A DNA stretch of 34,724 bases from JBNJGT01 sp964473285 (GTDB lineage: Archaea; Nanobdellota; Nanobdellia; Woesearchaeales; JACJVW01). Position 1 is the stretch's first letter. Each line of letters opens with the position of its first letter. The stretch spans positions 1-34,724 of the forward strand of contig CAYYOI010000013.1 of NCBI GenBank assembly GCA_964473285.1, read 5' to 3'. The translations under genes were made by a program, and so were the position numbers. Under the pieces are notes generated by a model, which was given only the letters and a program-made list of their open reading frames with translations, ran no database searches and was not told the DNA's origin. Positions 21,301-29,274 of this stretch are shown piece by piece.

Positions 21301-23341
21301 CATGCACACCTGAACTTGTGTAGTTTGTGATGAATGTGTAATTTGTACTATAGGTAGAAGGTTTCTGTTTTTCCTCTGTTATGTTGCTACCATTAATTTT
21401 CCATTGGATCAATCCGATGGTATCATTATCAGGGTGAGTCATATTAATCATGAGTGTAACATTCTCAGACTCATTAATTGTTATGTTCAAGGGATGGCTC
21501 ACTTGTGTAATGTTTGGGGGTCGGTATGTCTTTTTGATTTCCAGGTGCCAGCTATGGCTTGTATTCAGGTCGTTTCCGCCAATAGCAGTTATATTATAGT
21601 TGCCATGTGTCCCAAAATCACCATCGAAGCTATAGTTTGAGTTATTGCTATCATCGATCTTTTCCAGTGTCCCATTATTAAACCATTGTACAGAATCAAT
21701 TGGATCTCCATCAGGGTCACTGAAGTTTATCTCAAAGAATACTTCCTGGGGCTCAGCATAGTCTATATGGTTATCAAAGGGGAAGGCATAGGTTATCTGT
21801 GGATGCCGATCAGTATCATTTACGTTGATCTCAAATGAGATGGTATCATTTTCTCCTCCGGTATCGTTAATAAAGTAGGTTATATTGTGTGTTCCTGCAC
21901 TCGTAAAGTTGAAGCGATATTCAAAAGTGCATTCCTGGGTGATTGAAGTGTTGTAGATCTTTTTGCCATCAAGAAATATCACTGCTTTATGGAGATTATC
22001 ATTGCTATCTGTTGCATTGAATCCGAGATTGATGGTCTCATTTTCAGCTGCCTGCTCCACCTGTATTACATCAGTTATCTCTGGTGCTACATTGGGTTCA
22101 ACCTCAAGAATGAAATTACTATTATTACTAAGCCCTTTAGTATCATTGACTGATGCGCTGATATTGTATGTTCCTGCATCATCATAGCCAAGTTCCAGAC
22201 TAAAAGGAACCAGCGAAGATTCACTGGAAAGGGTATCATTTGTCTGGTTAATGGTTCCATTGATGCGTATGATAAGGGTGTCCATATTCTTGTCAATATC
22301 ACTTGCATTGACAAACACATCAAGCCTTTCCCCCTCAGTGCTTGTAAGATCAGTAATCTGTGATTTTGATTCGTCCTGAAAAACTATGCTAGGGGCAACG
22401 TTGCGGTTATGGACATTTACTGTCCAGTTCAGGTGTTTTGTCTGCTCGTGAGAAGATAGTAGCAAAGTAATATTGTATGTTCCAGCTGAAGTATAATCTG
22501 TCTCAAATGTGAAATTTGATGCTTTTGTTTCATTATCAGTTTTTGTCCTCGAACCATTTATATACCATGTTGCATTTATACTGTCCTCATCGGGATCATG
22601 AAATGTAGCATGAAATTCTATTGTTTCTGTCTCATTGATAGCCAGTTCCTTTGTTTCGGGATATGATGAATCAATCTGGGGGGGCCTGTCAACGTCTTTT
22701 ACTGAGATATTCCAGCTTTTTGTCATCTGAGCGGAATGTTCATCAGTTACATTGACGCTGATATGATGATGCCCTGCACTAGAGTAATTGGTATCTAGGG
22801 TGTAGTTGGCTATATAACTTCTTGTATTGACTGCTATGAGATTGCTTGTCGTATTTACCAGTATGCCATCATGGTACCAATATATATGCATACTATCATT
22901 AGTTGGGTCATTATCAGTGTAGTTTATTCCAATTTCCAGGGAATCTGTTTCGTTAATTGAAATATTTCCAGGCCAATACTCTATGATTCGGGGGGGATCA
23001 TTTATATTAGTTATGTTGAATACTATTTCCCGGGTTGTCTGGTTGTATGTTTCATAGAGCTCTGTCACCACAATAGTCACATTATGGATGCCCACATCAC
23101 TGTTTTGAGGTGTCCCTTCATAAAATCCGGTTTCCGAATCCATTACAAATGGCCACCCTGTATATGGGATGGTTGCTTCGTATTTCAAAACTTCCCCTGT
23201 TGCATTGAATGTGTAATTGAAATAGTCATCTTCTGTAACATTAAATTGTGAAGGTGGTTCAGGATCAAAGGCAAGTGAGATGGTTTTTGGAAGTAGAAGG
23301 ATGAGAATTATAAGACCTATATATCTAAGTTTGTATTTCAT
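18362..23341 (-). CDS. Large Ig/PKD-repeat surface protein with C-terminal membrane anchor
   Basis: This 1659-residue protein has a signal peptide at about residues 1-25, then a cadherin/He_PIG-like domain (about 25-115). About eleven PKD/Ig-like repeats of roughly 97 residues follow (about 115-1140), with recurring NxTDRxPQI starts and xDPDxDxI and W-Y-I-N-G segments. Next come a divergent beta-rich region, a CARDB-like domain near 1440-1530, a short helical segment with two cysteines, one membrane span at about 1615-1640, and a short basic cytoplasmic tail. Sequons (N-x-S/T) are dense throughout. The ATG overlaps the stop of the VWA gene (ATGA). The stop TAG is 1 bp from the start of the giant gene, whose Shine-Dalgarno site lies in the last codons here. 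It is probably a partner of the giant protein or a surface scaffold; its function is unknown. Confidence 0.88.
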   Translation of the reverse strand: MKYKLRYIGLIILILLLPKTISLAFDPEPPSQFNVTEDDYFNYTFNATGEVLKYEATIPYTGWPFVMDSETGFYEGTPQNSDVGIHNVTIVVTELYETYNQTTREIVFNITNINDPPRIIEYWPGNISINETDSLEIGINYTDNDPTNDSMHIYWYHDGILVNTTSNLIAVNTRSYIANYTLDTNYSSAGHHHISVNVTDEHSAQMTKSWNISVKDVDRPPQIDSSYPETKELAINETETIEFHATFHDPDEDSINATWYINGSRTKTDNETKASNFTFETDYTSAGTYNITLLLSSHEQTKHLNWTVNVHNRNVAPSIVFQDESKSQITDLTSTEGERLDVFVNASDIDKNMDTLIIRINGTINQTNDTLSSESSLVPFSLELGYDDAGTYNISASVNDTKGLSNNSNFILEVEPNVAPEITDVIQVEQAAENETINLGFNATDSNDNLHKAVIFLDGKKIYNTSITQECTFEYRFNFTSAGTHNITYFINDTGGENDTISFEINVNDTDRHPQITYAFPFDNHIDYAEPQEVFFEINFSDPDGDPIDSVQWFNNGTLEKIDDSNNSNYSFDGDFGTHGNYNITAIGGNDLNTSHSWHLEIKKTYRPPNITQVSHPLNITINESENVTLMINMTHPDNDTIGLIQWKINGSNITEEKQKPSTYSTNYTFITNYTSSGVHDITMVAYTSENNKSINTTLSFNITVLNLDASPNIDSIRLNESVIEGEIIMFSVNASDPDCDLQTLRLYRNDTILNESKVTDCSHTISARWQTNLSSAGNYSMKAFVNDSLGHVKESVSNITIEKNEPPTISNESYPPEIEEGQTFTFNATVRDSNNNIKNVSFYKDDDMIDNITRSDSFNYSVEVDTTFNESSTINLTLVVLDRSGARVSKNYSLVTSKNVKPVIQDYTAATEYEENQTANLFFNATDQNDNIHCLSIWINSSLYNMNCSKEEINVDFYFNFSMAGIWNLTYLVNDTGGLTDKIETSIQVNNTDRAPYFTDFYPVGDIVVNHSDTLYFNASYTDPDNEPLLGRWYIDDDKLAETSNENFSEFIYDGNLTINATYNITFIINNSLEKNLSWDVAVIEGNNPPVINTTFPIEKNQTVQEGEFLNFNHTSYDLEGDDISYQWFLDEDLISTQQNISLFFNYSMQGNRTVTLILSDGLYESSTSWQVEVFNVNRVPKYAGKRSLFGEQDFVNGSLSNVNLTDNLTLARNGSTYYPEGTYTSGIFELPFSIQPAEYLAILDWQEIIPTNANITVYLRSGISSQINASWKPLQKDNGSIQKGRFLQIRINLSATDQTPVLDNLTLQTLIADKKITTFSFFNWIDLDDFFHDPDPEGLNYTVHGDVNINVTIDEYNRVHIRESNSYFNGTENIVFTASDGYASINSTNVSIIVDNPIYNRVAEPEPIIEERTVYETKTETQEVIKKETEEKTVSSYLALDLITPPFIEINTNKTLQATFRIENSWNKTIKNITIMTSARVNHSLKTNFIESLAPNESANITIEVPALSQEGQFNINITVQSNDPTITQEGAIPITTINRNTKSGESARARLQYVDEYLSLNPACLELSGQVANARERLEEGMDEQAEQILDDTLKACKRMQGPLNLTQEKEDRDPYLHIILTLLIALVIIGLFGKVLTGIQKKRYMNKQKKQSTEE
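18366..18371 (-). promoter_or_regulatory. Shine-Dalgarno site of the giant gene
   Basis: GGAGGA on the minus strand lies 5 bp before the GTG at 18360. It supports this rare start codon and translational coupling to the upstream gene. Confidence 0.75.
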
Positions 23342-24264
23342 GGTGTTATCTTGAATATGGTTTTTACAAGTACAAATTCCAAAAAGAGAATTACAAGAAC
23401 TGCATAAAGAAGATTATCACTAAGTGGAACTTTTACCAGACGCTTCTTTGAATCAGGAACATTAAAATCTATAGAATCCATGGTATTGTTCAACCAGGAA
23501 AATCCGCCTTCGGTCTTATCTGCTAAAGATCTTATATTCTCAAACTCAGGTGTGAAACTTATATTTATTCCTTGTACCTGTCCACCTTTATTTGTGCCAA
23601 CTACAACAGGATGAATTATTATTCCTTCATCTATTGCAAAGCTTAATGCTTCATCAACTGATGTACCAATATTATGTTGTCCATCAGTAAAGAGTAGAAT
23701 CATACGTGAATTGTTAGACCCAATCAGCATGTTTGTTGAAGTAGTTATTGCTTGTGCAAGATCAGTAGAACTGTGTTTTCTTATTGACATCTTATCAATT
23801 GCATGCTTCAAATCCAGCTTTTTTGATGTTAGAGGTTGAATAATTCTAGAAGTCGATCCAAAACTGAGAATTCCCACCCGCGAATTACCTTCAATATCTG
23901 AGATGATATTTCTTGATGCATCCTTTACTGCGTCAATGCGTGTTGGTTCAACATCTTGAACAAGCATAGTACTTGATATATCTATTGCTAGCACCATGTC
24001 AAAGCTACCAGTTTCCATCTCAGATATAACATACATCCCGGATAATGAAAGAATAATAAGTGATAGTATGATAATCCGCACTATCAACAAAGGGATATAT
24101 CTTGTCTTGCCATACTTGTGTGATATCTTTTGAACTAATTTAAAATTTGCGAATGGGACGGATTTTCTTCGATGGTAGTTATAAAAAAGCACATAGAAAA
24201 ATATTAACATTGGAACTATCAATAAGAGATGCAAGTGTTCAGGTCTTGTAAATCCAAATTCCAT
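23338..24264 (-). CDS. Membrane VWA-domain protein, BatA/BatB-like
   Basis: This 308-residue protein has two N-terminal membrane spans (about residues 10-28 and 57-78), a von Willebrand factor A domain (about 88-270), and a C-terminal span (about 283-303). The MIDAS metal site is visible as DISST, the threonine in SSTDLAQAI, and FTDGQHN. The layout matches BatA/BatB proteins of MoxR-linked operons. Its start overlaps the DUF58 stop by 1 bp (TAATG) and its stop overlaps the next start by 4 bp. In this setting the VWA domain probably binds a partner on the outer face of the membrane in a metal-dependent way. The two downstream surface proteins are natural candidates, by inference. Confidence 0.88.
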   Translation of the reverse strand: MEFGFTRPEHLHLLLIVPMLIFFYVLFYNYHRRKSVPFANFKLVQKISHKYGKTRYIPLLIVRIIILSLIILSLSGMYVISEMETGSFDMVLAIDISSTMLVQDVEPTRIDAVKDASRNIISDIEGNSRVGILSFGSTSRIIQPLTSKKLDLKHAIDKMSIRKHSSTDLAQAITTSTNMLIGSNNSRMILLFTDGQHNIGTSVDEALSFAIDEGIIIHPVVVGTNKGGQVQGINISFTPEFENIRSLADKTEGGFSWLNNTMDSIDFNVPDSKKRLVKVPLSDNLLYAVLVILFLEFVLVKTIFKITP

Positions 24265-25142
24265 TATCTACTGCGAAGTGCATATATCTTTGTCAATGCA
24301 TCATTTATGTCCTCGTTGGTGTACATGCTATGAAAAAAAAGATTGTTACGAAGGAATGTCTCGACTATCTCTTCTTCCTGCTTTTTTGCCTCATATGAGT
24401 ATTCCTCTGATATCTCTGAACTGTTTACCAATATGCTTTCACCTGTCTTTGGATCTGCAATGCAAATGTTTCCCTTTTTTGGTAGATCATATTCAGCCGT
24501 GTCCCGGACCATTATACCTATAACTTCAAACTTTCCTGTCATAGAACTGATAATCTCCTCGTTACCTAGTCCAAAATCGACAAAATCTGAGATTATATAG
24601 ATTATTGTGTGCCGTTTAATTGCCCTGAGAAGGTATGAAAAACTGGCATGGTAATCTTTTTCACCACCATAAAAGGACTCATCTTTGAGTGTATTAAGGA
24701 TTTGATAATATTGCGACATACCTCTTTTTGGCTCAAGCATCCTGATAACTCCATTGTTGAAAACACATAGTCCCATGCTATTGCCGGTGTATGCGACAGA
24801 GAATGATATTGCTCCCGCAACCTCTGCGGCATATTCACATTTTAATTTCTCACTAGATGTGAAGAACATACTACCACTTGTATCAAGCATTACTATAAAA
24901 TGCAGCCCCTTCTCCTGAATAAATTCACGTACCATAAGTTTATCAGTTCGTGCAGAAGCTTTCCAATCAATAGCACTTGCATCATCATCAGGATTATATT
25001 GCCGAAAGCCGTAGAAATCTGTACTATCACCTTTGTAGTAACTTAGATAGTTCCCCCTTGGTCCAACTGCGAATTCTCTTTTATTGATATAGTATTTCAA
25101 ATGCCTTATGTAGTGCGTAAAGTCAAGATTGAGAGCTCCCAT
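24264..25142 (-). CDS. DUF58 family protein
   Basis: This 292-residue protein carries the DUF58 signature IDWKASARTDKLMVREF at about residues 59-75. A VWA-like fold follows, with LDTSGSM as a MIDAS-type motif at about 86-92. No membrane segment is seen, so it is probably cytoplasmic. DUF58 proteins are nearly always encoded beside MoxR ATPases and VWA proteins and are thought to bridge the ATPase to membrane or substrate proteins. The start is 1 bp after the MoxR stop (TAAAATG), with no clear Shine-Dalgarno site. Confidence 0.9.
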   Translation of the reverse strand: MGALNLDFTHYIRHLKYYINKREFAVGPRGNYLSYYKGDSTDFYGFRQYNPDDDASAIDWKASARTDKLMVREFIQEKGLHFIVMLDTSGSMFFTSSEKLKCEYAAEVAGAISFSVAYTGNSMGLCVFNNGVIRMLEPKRGMSQYYQILNTLKDESFYGGEKDYHASFSYLLRAIKRHTIIYIISDFVDFGLGNEEIISSMTGKFEVIGIMVRDTAEYDLPKKGNICIADPKTGESILVNSSEISEEYSYEAKKQEEEIVETFLRNNLFFHSMYTNEDINDALTKIYALRSR

Positions 25143-25143
25143 T

Positions 25144-26094
25144 TTAAGGTATCACACATTTTTTCAATAATTCATCAATGACATCTGTTGTTGTTATCTT
25201 CTTTGCATCTGCTTCAAAGTTGAGAATTACCCTATGACGTAAGACGGGATGTGCGACTTTATCGATGTCCTCATCAATCACATAATCACGTCCACTCAAC
25301 GCAGCCCGAGTTTTTGCAGCTCTTATAAGGTTGAATGTTCCTCTTGGTCCAGAACCATAATCAATGTATCGCTTGTAGCGTATTTTATAATTTCCTGGAT
25401 TGCGTGTGGCATCAACCAGCTGAACGCAATATGCTTTTAATTTCTCATCCATATGGACATACTGTATATAATTCTGCAATTCTACAATGTCCTTTGGAGT
25501 AAGCAAGGGTTTCATCCTTTTAAAATTACCTTTCAAAACACTATCTGCAATATCAAATTCAGCGTCAAGATCAGGATATTTAATTATCAACTTGAAGAGG
25601 AATCGATCAAGCTGGGCCTGCGGAAGTTCATATGTACTCATACTATCCAATGGATTCTGTGTTGCGAACACGAAAAATGGTTCAGGAAGCCGAAACGTCT
25701 CATTTCCGATTGTCACCTGTTTCTCTTCCATAGCTTCCAGTAAAGCAGATTGAACTTTTGGAGATGCCCTGTTGATCTCATCAGCAAGTAAGAGGCTTGT
25801 AAAGATAGGGCCTTTCTCAACATGAAATCCTGTCTTTTCATTGTAGGTATTAATACCAATTATATCTGAGGGAAGCAAGTCTGTAGTGAACTGAATCCGC
25901 TTGAATGGACATTGTAGGATTTGTGAAAATAAGTTTACTATAGTTGTTTTTGCAAGACCAGGTGCTCCTTCGATAAGTACATGTCCCCGGGAAAACATTG
26001 CCATGAGAAGTGATTCTAGAATCTCATCCTGTCCGATAATCACTTTCCTGACTTCTTTTAAGATTTCTTGTAACTGGTTCCTGAATTGAAGCAA
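25144..26094 (-). CDS. MoxR family AAA+ ATPase
   Basis: This 316-residue AAA+ ATPase of the MoxR group is proposed to act as a chaperone that matures or assembles partner complexes. Visible motifs are Walker A GAPGLAKTT (about 43-51), Walker B LLADEINRA (about 107-115), sensor 1 ATQNP (about 148-152), ELPQAQLDRFLF with an arginine finger, and the C-terminal lid. The start is TTG at 26094, supported by GGAGGA 7 bp upstream and by the N-terminal alignment to other MoxR proteins. The site overlaps the last glycine codons of the upstream gene, implying translational coupling. Confidence 0.93.
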   Translation of the reverse strand: MLQFRNQLQEILKEVRKVIIGQDEILESLLMAMFSRGHVLIEGAPGLAKTTIVNLFSQILQCPFKRIQFTTDLLPSDIIGINTYNEKTGFHVEKGPIFTSLLLADEINRASPKVQSALLEAMEEKQVTIGNETFRLPEPFFVFATQNPLDSMSTYELPQAQLDRFLFKLIIKYPDLDAEFDIADSVLKGNFKRMKPLLTPKDIVELQNYIQYVHMDEKLKAYCVQLVDATRNPGNYKIRYKRYIDYGSGPRGTFNLIRAAKTRAALSGRDYVIDEDIDKVAHPVLRHRVILNFEADAKKITTTDVIDELLKKCVIP

Positions 26095-26095
26095 A

Positions 26096-26923
26096 CTATT
26101 TTCCTCCGACTATTTTATATATGAATTTTCTTGACCATCCGATCTGAGTATGAAGTTTGATAAGATCTTCTGTCGATCGATTCTTGTTTAAATATTTGAA
26201 TAGTTCCTTTATCACTTGAATATTTCGGTTTTGGATATTGAGCAACTGTTCTTCTGAGGGGGTGTACGATTTCACCTGTGGAACAGTCTTTATCAATTCA
26301 ACTTTCTCAATGAGATGAGCTGAAATAGATGAGGATATACCAATATAATTTAATATGTATCGCAAATCTGGAGTTCCTGCCCCCTTATTAATAAGATCCA
26401 CTACATAAGCATACAATCGTTTGTGAAAAGTATTGATATATTCCCTCAACATCTTAGCATCCATATTCTGGTTTCTTTCCATCCTTTTATATACATAAGG
26501 TGCATCTTTTAGGGAGGTAATCTTCTCAATATCACTCTGCAATTCTTTATGAATAGCCTCTACTTTCTCTTCAGAAAGGTCATGGACAAGCAGGATAACT
26601 GTGGTCCTGCATGCTTTCAAAACCTCATCGAAATCAATGCCGTAATATATTAGAGTATTATATATGTAACGAGGCATAAAATAAAATTCCTGATATGCTT
26701 GTTTATATGCTGGATGATATGGATCACCAATCCTCTCTCTCAAGTATGTATCGATGTTTTCGAAGGTTGCAAGTTCTTCTTCTTGATGAAGATGTGAAAA
26801 TATAGTGCGAAAAAGATAGATAAACTTAAAAAATGGCAAATCATTTATGAGAAAATAATTATAATTCAATACTTCATTCATATATCTAATTAAAGCCCCC
26901 TTTTTATCCTTACTAAATTCCAT
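26096..26923 (-). CDS. Helical protein of unknown function, first gene of the operon
   Basis: I do not recognise this 275-residue protein. It looks soluble and mostly alpha-helical, without a signal peptide or membrane span. Its C-terminal 35 residues (LFKYLNKNRSTEDLI, then IGWSRKFIYKIV) resemble the short helical repeat in the cytoplasmic tail of the giant protein (for example LLIEKGYTEDDIIVAL). A shared interaction surface is therefore possible, as an inference. It is the promoter-proximal gene of the six-gene operon. A TATA box lies about 35 bp upstream, leaving a leader of about 9 nt. It ends with GGA GGA AAA TAG, which doubles as the ribosome-binding site of moxR. Confidence 0.82.
   Translation of the reverse strand: MEFSKDKKGALIRYMNEVLNYNYFLINDLPFFKFIYLFRTIFSHLHQEEELATFENIDTYLRERIGDPYHPAYKQAYQEFYFMPRYIYNTLIYYGIDFDEVLKACRTTVILLVHDLSEEKVEAIHKELQSDIEKITSLKDAPYVYKRMERNQNMDAKMLREYINTFHKRLYAYVVDLINKGAGTPDLRYILNYIGISSSISAHLIEKVELIKTVPQVKSYTPSEEQLLNIQNRNIQVIKELFKYLNKNRSTEDLIKLHTQIGWSRKFIYKIVGGK
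26102..26107 (-). promoter_or_regulatory. Shine-Dalgarno site deciding the TTG start of moxR
   Basis: GGAGGA on the minus strand lies 7 bp before the TTG at 26094. No ATG fits the family N-terminus, so this site settles the start. Confidence 0.75.
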
Positions 26924-27307
26924 TTGCCCCGATATCTTTTAGTGTGGTTTTGCTTTATAAATTTTCCTATTCATTTTCAAACAAGTCTATCCTCAAAATT
27001 ACTGAGTTTTAACAAATTCAACTTTCGTGAATTGATTCCGAGAACATATAGAATTTTAACGTTATGATGATACTACTATCAAATAACACCCCATTGATAG
27101 TGAGAATTTTGAATATGAAAAGCACTGAAGTGCAAAGTTTTAAACTCACGCATGAAAACCTCTAAACGAGCTTTTCATATAAGTAATTTTTTGAAAATAA
27201 GGTTTTATGTGTAAAGCTTTTAAATTCTGAATAATATGTTTTTGGCTACGAATACGTTCATTTTAGATATTAAGCATTTCTAAAAATCCAGCAATGATTT
27301 ATGAAGG
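26924..27307. other. AT-rich intergenic region with several inverted repeats
   Basis: No credible reading frame. The operon promoter is at its left end. It also holds perfect inverted repeats ACTATCAA/TTGATAGT (27075-27082/27094-27101), ATATGAAAAGC/GCTTTTCATAT (27113-27123/27170-27180), GCACTgaAGTGC (27122-27133) and AGTTTtAAACT (27136-27146). A short minus-strand T run just past the CysQ stop (about 27286-27290) could terminate that transcript. The cluster of repeats could be a small structured RNA or regulator sites. Confidence 0.5.
26954..26962 (-). promoter_or_regulatory. TATA box of the surface-protein operon
   Basis: On the minus strand this reads ATTTATAAA, about 35 bp before the ATG at 26923. 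It is the only clear promoter I see for the 23.8-kb operon, though internal promoters cannot be excluded. Confidence 0.5.
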
Positions 27308-28084
27308 TTATAATGGTGGATTGAGTATCCTGAGAATTTGTTCCTTGTTTGTGTTGTTTGTTGCGATGATTCCGGTTGGCATATTTCTTTTCTCTGATTC
27401 ATATGAGAGGGGAGCTCCATTGATATCATAGACCGCACCTCCTGCTTCTTCAAGTATTACCTGCGGTGCACAACAATCCCATTTTCCCATGAAATCATGG
27501 CGATTGAAATACAATTCGGCTTTTCCTTCAGCAACAAGCCCAACTTTTACACCTGCGCTGCCAACTTTTTTAACTGATAGAACATTCAATCTGTCAATGC
27601 ATGATTGATCTTTCTTGTCAAAATGAAATTTTGATGTGACTACCCTGAATTGACGCAAGTCTTTGATAGTGGATACCTGAATAGGTTTCCCATTGAGAAA
27701 TGCACCTTCACCTTTTTTTGCTGTATAAAGCTTGTCTAGTGCTGGTGCATAAACCACTCCAAGGATTGGCTTATTTTTGTATAGTAGCCCTACCATGACC
27801 GCAAATTCGCCAGTCTTTTCCACAAAATCCTTTGTACCATCGAGGGGGTCGATTACCCAAACATAATCATGTTCCAAGTAATCTTCAGGCGTTTCCTCGC
27901 ATATGCATCCAAAGTTGAAATGGGCAAGCCCTTCCTTAAGTATTTCCTCAGCCTCTATGTCTGCTTTGGTTACTGGTGATTTATCATCCTTATAGCTGAC
28001 TTGAATCTCCTGCTCGTAGAACTGCATGATATGCTTGCCTGCGCTCTTCACTACAAGAATTATCTCATCTAGTATAGGCATCAT
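27308..28084 (-). CDS. cysQ: CysQ-like 3'(2'),5'-bisphosphate nucleotidase (inositol monophosphatase family)
   Basis: This 258-residue Mg-dependent phosphatase has the metal-binding glutamates in EETPED (about residues 63-68), the hallmark DPLDGTKDF at about 78-86, and the C-terminal GKWDCCAPQVILEEAGG. The sequence around DPLDGTKDF and PILGVVYAPALDKLY follows bacterial CysQ closely rather than archaeal fructose or inositol phosphatases. Its likely substrate is PAP, the by-product of PAPS-dependent reactions, which links it to the APS kinase at 98-616. Tandem ATGs begin the gene. It overlaps the 3' end of galE by 20 bp and probably shares its transcript. A broader phosphatase specificity is possible. 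Confidence 0.85.
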   Translation of the reverse strand: MMPILDEIILVVKSAGKHIMQFYEQEIQVSYKDDKSPVTKADIEAEEILKEGLAHFNFGCICEETPEDYLEHDYVWVIDPLDGTKDFVEKTGEFAVMVGLLYKNKPILGVVYAPALDKLYTAKKGEGAFLNGKPIQVSTIKDLRQFRVVTSKFHFDKKDQSCIDRLNVLSVKKVGSAGVKVGLVAEGKAELYFNRHDFMGKWDCCAPQVILEEAGGAVYDINGAPLSYESEKRNMPTGIIATNNTNKEQILRILNPPL

Positions 28085-28997
28085 AAGTACTCTTTATCAT
28101 ATCCTCCATACTTTTTTTTGGTATAAAACCTAGTAATTCTTCTGCTTTTGTTGTAGATGCTATGAGTGATGCAGGATCACCTTCACGCCTGGGTCCGATC
28201 TCATAGGGAATCTTCTTACCTGTTATCTTTTCAGTCTTTTTTATAAGTTCCATCACAGTGTAACCAATCTTGCTTCCAAGATTCAGAAAATGCCTGCCTC
28301 CAAGATCAAGGGCTTTTATATGTGCTTCAACCAGGTCCTTGACATGGATGTAGTCCCGAATACAAGTTCCATCACTTGTAGGATAATCATCCCCGAACAC
28401 TATAAGCTTGTCCCTTTTTTTGGTAACAACCTCCATTATGATGGGTAGTATATTTTCTGCATCTGGGTCAATGTAATTAAGCCCACCGTCTCCTGCAACA
28501 TTGAAGTACCTGAGTGCTACAAAGGAAAGATCATGGATATGAGAGTACCAGTTAATGATGTTTTCACAGGCAAGTTTAGTATAACCATAGTAATTTATGG
28601 GATTAATAGGAGCCAGTTCATTGGTCGGCTGCTCTTCTGGTATGCCATAGACCGCAGCGCTGGAGGAAAAAATAATCTTTTTTACATTCCTTCTTATCAT
28701 TGAATCGAGAAGATTTATTGTAGAGGATATGTTCCCAGAATATTTTGAAGCATCTTTCATGGATTCGCCTGCAGCCTTGTATGCTGCAAAGTGCATGACA
28801 GCATCAATATCCTTTAAGATATCGTTTATACGAGGGTCATTAAGATCATAGTCATAGAATGTTGCCTTTTCTGGTATGAGCTCTTTTCGTCCTTTTGAAA
28901 GATTGTCAATTATTACTACCTCATATCCTGCAAAAATAAGTTCTTGGGCTGCAACACTGCCAATATATCCTGCGCCACCGGTGACTAATATTCTCAT
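28065..28997 (-). CDS. galE: UDP-glucose 4-epimerase
   Basis: This short-chain dehydrogenase/reductase-fold enzyme interconverts UDP-glucose and UDP-galactose (or the N-acetyl forms) using bound NAD. The Rossmann motif GGAGYIGS is at about residues 7-14. SSSAAVYG supplies the active-site serine segment and YYGYTK the catalytic Tyr and Lys. RYFNVAGD, DGTCIRDYIHVKDL and EIGPRREGDPASL follow the GalE pattern. An ATG at 29009 would add four residues, but the TATA box spacing and the family start MRILVTGG favour 28997. It could supply sugars for glycosylating the sequon-rich surface proteins; that link is inferred. Confidence 0.93.
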   Translation of the reverse strand: MRILVTGGAGYIGSVAAQELIFAGYEVVIIDNLSKGRKELIPEKATFYDYDLNDPRINDILKDIDAVMHFAAYKAAGESMKDASKYSGNISSTINLLDSMIRRNVKKIIFSSSAAVYGIPEEQPTNELAPINPINYYGYTKLACENIINWYSHIHDLSFVALRYFNVAGDGGLNYIDPDAENILPIIMEVVTKKRDKLIVFGDDYPTSDGTCIRDYIHVKDLVEAHIKALDLGGRHFLNLGSKIGYTVMELIKKTEKITGKKIPYEIGPRREGDPASLIASTTKAEELLGFIPKKSMEDMIKSTYDAYTR

Positions 28998-29019
28998 TTG
29001 AGGTTTCATTTACTAGAAC

Positions 29020-29025
29020 TTTAAA
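29020..29025 (-). promoter_or_regulatory. TATA box of galE
   Basis: TTTAAA (within GCTTTAAAG on the minus strand) is centred about 25 bp before the ATG at 28997 but only about 14 bp before the ATG at 29009. Confidence 0.5.
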
Positions 29026-29244
29026 GCTTTTTTGGAAAATCTTTCGCAAATCTTCCCCTGGATCGGTTTTATGTAAGGTCTCAGCATGACAACTCCGAGT
29101 ATAATTCGGACAAGCATAATAGAATTCAGCTCAAATGATGCTTTTCTATTCATTGATACCCTTATGATAACATCATTTATACAATTTTGTATGTTTCTAT
29201 AAGCTAGATGATTTTAGCTTCCAAGATTTTGAATTTAGGAAAGA

Positions 29245-29252
29245 TATAAAAA
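29245..29252 (+). promoter_or_regulatory. TATA box of rfcL
   Basis: TATAAAAA is centred about 26 bp before the ATG at 29275, predicting a leaderless mRNA. The divergent interval to galE also holds TCCGA/TCGGA (29094-29098/29106-29110), a weak inverted repeat. Confidence 0.6.
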
Positions 29253-29274
29253 GCAAGATTGGGTTCATGATTAC

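Noticed and set aside
29010..29274. C/D-box small RNA or other RNA gene between galE and rfcL
   Set aside because: One TGATG-like string occurs but there is no paired D box or conserved stem. The region is adequately explained as two divergent promoters.
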